The translations under genes were made by a program, and so were the position numbers. From assembly GCF_002735925.1 (NCBI RefSeq), contig NZ_PEDL01000004.1, positions 124,001-188,000 on the forward strand: a DNA stretch of 64,000 bases, read 5' to 3'. The notes under the pieces were generated by a model. That model did no database searches. It was not told the DNA's origin and was given only the letters and a program-made list of their open reading frames with translations. Shown one piece after another: positions 58,454-64,000 of the stretch (positions are counted from its first letter, which is position 1; each line of letters opens with the position of its first letter). Origin of the DNA: Sporanaerobium hydrogeniformans. GTDB lineage: Bacteria; Bacillota; Clostridia; Lachnospirales; Cellulosilyticaceae.

Positions 58454-58810
58454 CTAAGTCCTTCTTTTATCAATAAATATACCTTCTTCGCTGGCTGTTG
58501 AATAAGGGTGATTATAGAAATGTGCTACCTTTTTTTGATTTCTTATTTTTCCTATCTCTTTTTTAGTAGCTTCAAGCTCCTGCTGAAAATAAGTATTCAT
58601 CCTTGCATCTACCTCTTGCAACTTTTTAACAAGTTGTTTCTCTGTTTCTGACCAATCCATCCCTTCTTTTTCTCTTACTACTTTTAACTGATGAATTAAG
58701 GTTTCTTTTTGATTAAGAAATTTCTCAAATTCCTCTATTTCATCATCCTCTAATGCTTTTTCTTGTGCAAGTGTTAACTGCCATAGTGCCTGTAGCAATT
58801 TTTCTTTCAT
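58454..58810 (-). CDS. Small helical flagellar protein, FliT-like (tentative)
   Basis: A 118-residue helical protein from the ATG at 58810, 8 bases after AAGGAAG. LLQALWQLTLAQEKALEDDE, FLNQKETLIHQLKVV and a helical middle resemble FliT/FlgN-type chaperones. FliT is the FliD chaperone and is usually encoded next to fliS, as here. Similarity is by layout rather than a clear motif. Confidence 0.5.
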   Translation of the reverse strand: MKEKLLQALWQLTLAQEKALEDDEIEEFEKFLNQKETLIHQLKVVREKEGMDWSETEKQLVKKLQEVDARMNTYFQQELEATKKEIGKIRNQKKVAHFYNHPYSTASEEGIFIDKRRT

Positions 58811-58845
58811 CGTTACCACTTCCTTTATCCTTTATATGAAAAAGC

Positions 58846-58878
58846 CCTAACTTCTCTTTTGTATCACTTAAAGTTAGG
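58846..58878 (-). terminator. Hairpin after fliS
   Basis: CCTAACTT and AAGTTAGG (58846-58853, 58871-58878) with a 17-base loop, followed on the minus strand by CTTTTTC. Probably a leaky terminator between fliS and the two small genes. Confidence 0.6.
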
Positions 58879-58894
58879 ACCTCTACTCTTTTTA

Positions 58895-59260
58895 TTATTT
58901 CTTTGCTTTAATGACCTCTTGCCAAGTATCTCTAAACTCTTTTATAAGTCCCTTGGCCTCCCTTAACTTTTGTACATCTTTTTTCATGTTCGCTTCTATT
59001 AGTAATTCATTAATATAATCATATAAGCGTTTCATCTCTGCTGCAATAGGATATTTATTATCTAAAGTTATTGTAAGTTCAGATATAATGTCCTGCACCT
59101 TAATAAGATAGATATGACTTAACTTAGGGTCCTGTTTCTCTATAGCTTCTTCAGCCTGAGTACAAAACTTAAGTGCTCCATTATAGAGCATAAGTGTCAG
59201 TTCGCCTGCTGGGGCAGTAAGAACACTATTTTGTTTGTATTGTTGATATGGATTTCTCAT
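58895..59260 (-). CDS. fliS: Flagellar export chaperone FliS
   Basis: A 121-residue four-helix protein that binds the flagellin C-terminus. NPYQQYKQNSVLTAPAGELT, LMLYNGALKFCTQAEEAIE and RDTWQEVIKA fit FliS well. Its ATG overlaps the fliD TAA by one base. Confidence 0.95.
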   Translation of the reverse strand: MRNPYQQYKQNSVLTAPAGELTLMLYNGALKFCTQAEEAIEKQDPKLSHIYLIKVQDIISELTITLDNKYPIAAEMKRLYDYINELLIEANMKKDVQKLREAKGLIKEFRDTWQEVIKAKK

Positions 59261-61479
59261 TACTTGTTCCCTCCAGAACTTAACATTCCTAAATAATTAC
59301 TTTGATTATTAAGCTGGTTCATCATTTTTTCCATGGCGGCCATCTTTTTATAGTAGTAATCCTCTTTTGCATTTAACCGATCTACCAATACATCATATTC
59401 ACTTTTAATGTCTTTCAATTCTTTATCCATTAAAAGGTCGTTAAACATAACTGTTGCGCTTTTCACATCTTGAATACCTGTATAGTGTTTACCTAATGCC
59501 TCATAAAGTCTTTCACCAACACCTTTAACCTTGTTTTTCCACACTGCTTTTTCTTCAGCTGATAAAGCTTCATAATCCGCTGCTGTCTTATCTTGATTCG
59601 CTTCTAGATAAACTGATTGGGCACTTCTGCCACCTGCAAACAAACTTGCTACTCCTTCAATATCTTCTGCTAAAGCTGCTTTTAGCTTATCTTCATCTAT
59701 CTCTAACTTACCATATTCTTTAAGTACACTCGAAGTTGTAATCCCTATAGTAGATAAGGTCTTTATACTACCTCCCTCAACTACACTCGCTAAAGCATTA
59801 CGCATCTCATAAAGTGTGTCTGTAAGTGTATCATCCCTTCTTAATAAGCTGTCTTTAATTTTCTTTTCCCACGCTTCTATATCACTTTCATTCATGCTCT
59901 CTTTTTCTTCACTGGTTAGGGGCTTTAGCTTGCCCGCACTATCCGCATTGCGCTTTTCATTTGCTTCGGCTATTAAACTGTTATAAGCTTCTACAAATTC
60001 TTTAATAAATTTAAAAGCTTCATCTGTATTGGCTGTGGAGGTAATCGTTACTGCTTCATTTGTTGTGCCATTAAAGGTGAGTTCCATGCCATTAACAGTA
60101 GCCGAGTTAGATTCTGATTGCATATCCACACCATTATACTTATAGTGTGCATTACTACCTTGCGCTGAAATGCTTGATGACACACTTACAGTTCCTGTTG
60201 TAAGAAGTCCCTTGTCTAGCCCACTTGCATCTGTAATTTTCATTGAAACAGGTTGGTTGACTCCCATATTGGTATTCATAAATATGAAATTCTTTCCGTC
60301 CCAACTTGCATCTACATTGGGAATTTGTGTATTTACCATATCTAAGATATCTTTTATTGTGTTTTCTCCTTTGAGGACAATATTAAAGCTTCGCATTCCA
60401 TCATTTAACTCTAACTTATCCCCATCTATAACTCCTAGTGTACTAAGTGCTGTACTTATATCTAACGTAGTATCTGATAATTTAACATTATTTGTTTTAT
60501 TCCCTATACCCAGTTTACTTAAAACCGAACTCATCCCTGAGTCCCCGTTTTTTACTCTTATTCCTATCTCCTGACTAGTCCCTGTCTTTTTAGTAGAGAT
60601 AAACAAAGCCCCTGCTGCTTCATCAAAGCTTACACTTGCATTGGGTGCAGCTTGCCTCATCTCTGCTGCAAATTCAGCTAGAGTCATATCTGGTTTAATC
60701 ATCAAATCTACTTCTTTGCTACCGACACTAATGCCCAGTGTATATTCAGAGGTAATACCTAATTCAGAAAGCTTTGTCGTTCCTGTAATCTTCTTTGTCT
60801 TTAATCCTATTTTCCCAAGTGCTTCATTATCATTACTGTCTAAGGCTGAAATACTTATATTTTGCGCATTTCCTGTTGTAGATAATATTTCAAACTTCTT
60901 ATTATCCTGATCAAAGCTTGTTCTAATGTTAAGTCCATCTCTTTGAGCTACTATATCAATAGCATCACTTAAATCTTCTAATGACCAGTCTTTGTTAACT
61001 TCTAATTCTGCTGTTTTTAAACCATCACTTATTTTAATGGTAATATTCTTTTCTAAACCTATCTCTGAAAGTTTAGTTGTTCCCGTTACGTTTTCTCCCT
61101 TGATAGCATCTGTCAATACTTTGCCAATAGAATGAGTCTCTATCGTTGCTGACTTAGCTAATTGTGAGACTTCATTAATGGTATGTGTACCTTCTGGTGC
61201 TGAACCTGAAGTTTTAACTGATACCTTACTTGTATCCGAACTTGTTAGCTCTTTTTTTAAGAAAGTGCTTTGCAAACGTGAGGAGCTTGCCTGCTTAGTG
61301 TAGAAGCTATAAAACTTTGTGTTCATGGCTTTATAAGCATCTTTTTTCCATTCAAGCAAGGTCTGTTCTTTCTTTTTATTATCCACCTTTGTCTGATATC
61401 TAGCCACCATAGCCTTTACCATATTCTCTGTATCTAACCCTGACGCCATGCCACTAAATCTTATTGTATTTGAAGCCAT
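59260..61479 (-). CDS. fliD: Flagellar hook-associated protein 2 (filament cap), enlarged
   Basis: FliD caps the filament and folds incoming flagellin. FSGMASGLDTENMVKAMV is the conserved N-terminus, and the C-terminal part has LSTIGITTSSVLKEYGKLEI and the coiled-coil end. At 739 residues it is much longer than Bacillus FliD (about 500). The excess is three tandem repeats of about 95 residues at roughly 133-228, 232-325 and 338-425, the first two opening with GTTKLSEIG and GTTKLSELG. They are likely surface-exposed and may bind or resist something outside. The start lies behind GGAGGTGG. Confidence 0.94.
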   Translation of the reverse strand: MASNTIRFSGMASGLDTENMVKAMVARYQTKVDNKKKEQTLLEWKKDAYKAMNTKFYSFYTKQASSSRLQSTFLKKELTSSDTSKVSVKTSGSAPEGTHTINEVSQLAKSATIETHSIGKVLTDAIKGENVTGTTKLSEIGLEKNITIKISDGLKTAELEVNKDWSLEDLSDAIDIVAQRDGLNIRTSFDQDNKKFEILSTTGNAQNISISALDSNDNEALGKIGLKTKKITGTTKLSELGITSEYTLGISVGSKEVDLMIKPDMTLAEFAAEMRQAAPNASVSFDEAAGALFISTKKTGTSQEIGIRVKNGDSGMSSVLSKLGIGNKTNNVKLSDTTLDISTALSTLGVIDGDKLELNDGMRSFNIVLKGENTIKDILDMVNTQIPNVDASWDGKNFIFMNTNMGVNQPVSMKITDASGLDKGLLTTGTVSVSSSISAQGSNAHYKYNGVDMQSESNSATVNGMELTFNGTTNEAVTITSTANTDEAFKFIKEFVEAYNSLIAEANEKRNADSAGKLKPLTSEEKESMNESDIEAWEKKIKDSLLRRDDTLTDTLYEMRNALASVVEGGSIKTLSTIGITTSSVLKEYGKLEIDEDKLKAALAEDIEGVASLFAGGRSAQSVYLEANQDKTAADYEALSAEEKAVWKNKVKGVGERLYEALGKHYTGIQDVKSATVMFNDLLMDKELKDIKSEYDVLVDRLNAKEDYYYKKMAAMEKMMNQLNNQSNYLGMLSSGGNK

Positions 61480-61521
61480 TTGTCCACCTCCACATTTCTT
61501 GCTTTATCTATTTATACTGTT

Positions 61522-61549
61522 ATATCGGCTATCCATTCTAAAATATTTA
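61522..61549 (-). promoter_or_regulatory. Sigma-D (FliA-type) promoter of the fliD operon
   Basis: Minus-strand TAAA (61549-61546), a 16-base spacer and GCCGATAT (61529-61522). The -10 matches the Bacillus sigma-D consensus exactly. It places fliD, fliS and the small genes in the late flagellar class. Confidence 0.78.
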
Positions 61550-61560
61550 GCTGGATTGCG

Positions 61561-62643
61561 TTATTTTGATGCTAGTTTTTCTGTATAATCCTCTATTTGC
61601 TGCTTGCACAACTCATAGACATTTTTACGTTGATAATTCTTATACCAATCTACTGTATAAAAAACTGTCTCTTCTAAACTTAAAATCGGATGCCAATCTA
61701 ATCTAAACTTAGCTTTACTAATATCTAAGTTAAGCATATTTGCCTCATGAAGATGTTTTCCATCTGATACATCTAGCATTTGTCCTTTTCCATAACATCT
61801 AATTAATTGGTCTACTATCTCTTGCACTGTTACTACAGACTTTAATAATGGGCCAAAATTCCAAGCCTCACTATAGGAGTTTGGTTCTAAAAGCATCCTT
61901 TGACCTAATAGCAAATAACCTCTCAGTGGCTCTAAAACATGTTGCCATGGTCTTACTGCATAGGGGCTTCTGATTTTTATAGCTTCATTAGCTTCTAATG
62001 CTTTTATACAATCAGGAATAATACGATCCTTTGCCCAATCTCCTCCACCTATGACATTTCCTGCACGAACAGAAGCAATAGCTTTACCATGTTCACTAAA
62101 ATGTAAAGGATTCATAAATGATTGCCGCCAAGAACTAATAGCTATCTCACACGCTCCTTTAGATGAACTATATGGGTCATAACCTCCTAAAGGATCTGTT
62201 TCCTTATATCCCCAAACTTGCTCTTTATTCTCATAACATTTGTCCGTTGTAATTAAAATTCCTACCTTTACACTAGGAGTGTTTTTTATACATTCAAGAA
62301 CATGAATCGTTCCCATAACGTTAACCTCATATGTATATACCGGTTGCTCATAGGACATCTTAACTAAAGGCTGCGCTGCTAAGTGAAATACCATATCTGG
62401 TTTATACTTAGCAAATACCTTTTGAAGTTTTTCCTTATCTCTTATATCTCCACGAATATCTATTATTTTTTCTTCTAGCCCTGTAAGCACAAAATTATCT
62501 TTTTTACTTGCTGGTTCTAAGGCATAACCTATTACAGTTGCTCCTAATTCCCTTAGCCATATACTCAGCCATGAACCTTTAAAACCTGTATGCCCTGTAA
62601 TAAGTACGGTTTTATCCTTATAAACATTGTCAAAGCTTCTCAT
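61561..62643 (-). CDS. rfbG: CDP-glucose 4,6-dehydratase (RfbG/AscB)
   Basis: A 360-residue extended SDR converting CDP-glucose to CDP-4-keto-6-deoxyglucose. ITGHTGFKGSWLSIWLRELG and VFHLAAQPLVKMSYEQPVYT are strongly characteristic of RfbG; the catalytic YSSSK and SVRAGNVIGGGDWAKDRIIP follow. It makes the substrate of RfbH, encoded about 17 kb downstream beyond the rpmG-rplA block. The ATG at 62643 is 10 bases after GGAAGG. Confidence 0.93.
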   Translation of the reverse strand: MRSFDNVYKDKTVLITGHTGFKGSWLSIWLRELGATVIGYALEPASKKDNFVLTGLEEKIIDIRGDIRDKEKLQKVFAKYKPDMVFHLAAQPLVKMSYEQPVYTYEVNVMGTIHVLECIKNTPSVKVGILITTDKCYENKEQVWGYKETDPLGGYDPYSSSKGACEIAISSWRQSFMNPLHFSEHGKAIASVRAGNVIGGGDWAKDRIIPDCIKALEANEAIKIRSPYAVRPWQHVLEPLRGYLLLGQRMLLEPNSYSEAWNFGPLLKSVVTVQEIVDQLIRCYGKGQMLDVSDGKHLHEANMLNLDISKAKFRLDWHPILSLEETVFYTVDWYKNYQRKNVYELCKQQIEDYTEKLASK

Positions 62644-62903
62644 TTTTATCAAACCTTCCATTTATAATAACCTAAAAATAATTCTTTATTAAAGGTAATT
62701 TATATTCTAAATAACTAATAAAATCTTTAATTCTCCATTTCATTATATGTATCGACTTTTTTAGTCTCTTATTTATATCTCTTTTCCTTTTCTAATATTT
62801 TAGATACTTTAAGGTTTTAATTTAATCGCCACTTTTCCTAAACCTAAATATACTTTACTTTTCATACTTAATAGTTCCATTTAAAGCTATAAAATAAAAA
62901 TAA

Positions 62904-62927
62904 ATGACATGCCCTAGGACATGCCAT
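62904..62927 (-). terminator. Hairpin after the partial methyltransferase gene
   Basis: The minus-strand sequence GGCATGTCCTAGGGCATGTC forms a short helix with two G-U pairs, 7 bases after the stop codon and before a T-rich tail. The following 260 bases up to rfbG are AT-rich and empty. Confidence 0.55.
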
Positions 62928-62933
62928 CTATTT

Positions 62934-64000
62934 TTATTTTATAGCTGTTATAATCATATATCCCTGTGAATCTATAGAGGCCTCATAATCTAAAGCTTCC
63001 AACCCTATAGATCGAATCATACTTTCAAGAGATTGCCTAGAAAAATAGTTGTACAGAGAGGGTTTGCTATTCTCTAAACATTTATCCTTTTCTATTTTTG
63101 CATAAGCACTCTTAAAATTAGGCGTTTTTATAGAGAGTATCCCCCCTTTGTTCAGCATCTCACCTATTTTCTCAAGTAGCTCCTTAGGTGTCTTACTCTT
63201 TTCAATTCCATTACTTAAAATAATGATATCATATTTCTTACTAGGCAGAACTTCCTTTACATCTTCAACAGCGTTTATCCCTTCAACAACGTATCCATAT
63301 TCTTCTGCAAGTAGCTGTAGTTCTTGTGTATTACTTCCTAGAATGAATAAGCTCCCTTGCTTCTTATAAGTTTTCACCTTTTCCATCATCTTCTGACCTA
63401 ATAAAATTTTCTTTGGAGACAGTTCATATGAATCCGTTAACTCTTCTTTTGGGCTACCAACAGGAATATTCTCTTGGAATCTATGTATACACCCTTCACA
63501 ATAACGCCACTTTTTAATAACCGGATAATTTCTTGAAAACTCAGGATTCCATAAGCTACTATATATACTTTCTAGCTTCGTTTCCCTCCCACACAGTGGA
63601 CATAATTTTTGAGTAGTTGTATCTACCTCTTCATAAATATAGTCTTTATTTATATTTTCACTCTCTCTAAAGGCTATCTGAGCATACGCCTTATTTAATT
63701 CAAATACTTTTTTATGACAATAATAAGCAAGTTCACTTTTGCCTATACGATTAAATGCTTCTGCAAGTTTAAACATCATTACTTCTCTATTAAAATCATT
63801 TCTAATGAATGTTACAAGAAGATCTATTACCTTTTTATCTGACCTTTGATTTAAATAAGCTTCCATTAAACCAGAAAGTGCCATTAAATAAAATTCTGGT
63901 AACTTACTTTCTTCATTCTTTAGGTAGTCGTCAAATGCATCCACAGACAACTCTACAATATCTACTTGATCTTCTAAATCAGGCAGTTCTTCTACCTTAT
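62934..64000 (-). CDS. TPR/methyltransferase protein with zinc site, N-terminus outside window
   Basis: The frame is open from 64000 to a TAA at 62936, giving about 354 visible residues. The first part is helical and TPR-like (LMALSGLMEAYLNQRSDK, KLAEAFNRIGKSELAYYCHK). A zinc-type pair CPLCGRE and YCEGCIHRF comes next. The last part has a class I methyltransferase pattern (GSLFILGSNTQELQLLAEEY, YDIIILSNGIEK, GGILSIKTPNF). Such proteins occur in flagellin-glycosylation loci of Clostridia. The substrate is unknown. Confidence 0.75.
   Translation of the reverse strand, partial: KVEELPDLEDQVDIVELSVDAFDDYLKNEESKLPEFYLMALSGLMEAYLNQRSDKKVIDLLVTFIRNDFNREVMMFKLAEAFNRIGKSELAYYCHKKVFELNKAYAQIAFRESENINKDYIYEEVDTTTQKLCPLCGRETKLESIYSSLWNPEFSRNYPVIKKWRYCEGCIHRFQENIPVGSPKEELTDSYELSPKKILLGQKMMEKVKTYKKQGSLFILGSNTQELQLLAEEYGYVVEGINAVEDVKEVLPSKKYDIIILSNGIEKSKTPKELLEKIGEMLNKGGILSIKTPNFKSAYAKIEKDKCLENSKPSLYNYFSRQSLESMIRSIGLEALDYEASIDSQGYMIITAIK

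Noticed and set aside
1-64000. CRISPR arrays, prophage genes, rRNA operons, known metabolite riboswitches
   Set aside because: I saw no regularly spaced repeats, phage structural genes, rRNA-like blocks or recognisable riboswitch cores on either strand.

Overview
The window is AT-rich chromosomal DNA from a flagellated, low-GC Gram-positive bacterium, most likely of class Clostridia (Lachnospirales, Cellulosilyticum-like; the genus is a guess). Pointers are strong AGGAGG ribosome binding sites, zinc-ribbon forms of S4, S14, L33, L36 and Adk, a KOW-domain gene between map and infA, an L7Ae-like gene ahead of rpsL, and an EcfA1-EcfA2-EcfT module next to truA. Nearly all genes lie on the minus strand, so transcription runs from high to low coordinates.

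From the 64 kb end downwards: (1) 64000-57992, flagellar genes (a partial TPR/methyltransferase gene, a CDP-glucose 4,6-dehydratase, then fliD, fliS and two small coiled-coil genes under a good sigma-D promoter). (2) 57861-55653, rpmG-secE-nusG-rplK-rplA, closed by a strong terminator at 55590-55639. (3) 55579-41643, about 14 kb of accessory DNA placed exactly between rplA and rplJ, which are normally neighbours. It holds a decayed transposase on the opposite strand, a GT2/methyltransferase fusion, a FkbM methyltransferase, a GT4 glycosyltransferase, three tandem radical SAM genes of one type, a fourth larger radical SAM gene, and four genes that fit a CDP-3,6-dideoxyhexose (ascarylose-like) pathway. 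(4) 41577-32597, rplJ-rplL with an L10 leader, then rpoB-rpoC; the rplL-rpoB gap has a possible small RNA on the plus strand. (5) 32442-27634, the str operon (L7Ae-like, rpsL, rpsG, fusA) and tuf with its own promoter. (6) 27442-11396, the full S10-spc-alpha ribosomal supercluster with secY, adk, map, infA and rpoA. (7) 11345-6909, ecfA1-ecfA2-ecfT-truA and rplM-rpsI. (8) 6820-4771, a visibly GC-richer patch with a secreted multi-domain protein, followed in frame by the end of an S-layer homology domain. (9) 4641-1, hemerythrin, an HxlR regulator, an iron-type alcohol dehydrogenase, a CapA lipoprotein and a partial LCP-family gene.

The housekeeping blocks form the transcription and translation core. 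The accessory island and flagellar block seem functionally linked. The cytidylyltransferase RfbF (in the island) and the CDP-glucose 4,6-dehydratase RfbG (next to fliD) catalyse consecutive steps yet sit on opposite sides of the rpmG-rplA block. I infer that both serve glycosylation of flagellin or another surface polymer. The best candidate for a little-described system is the island: four radical SAM enzymes, two methyltransferase modules and two glycosyltransferases combined with a dideoxysugar pathway, inserted inside one of the most conserved gene orders in bacteria.
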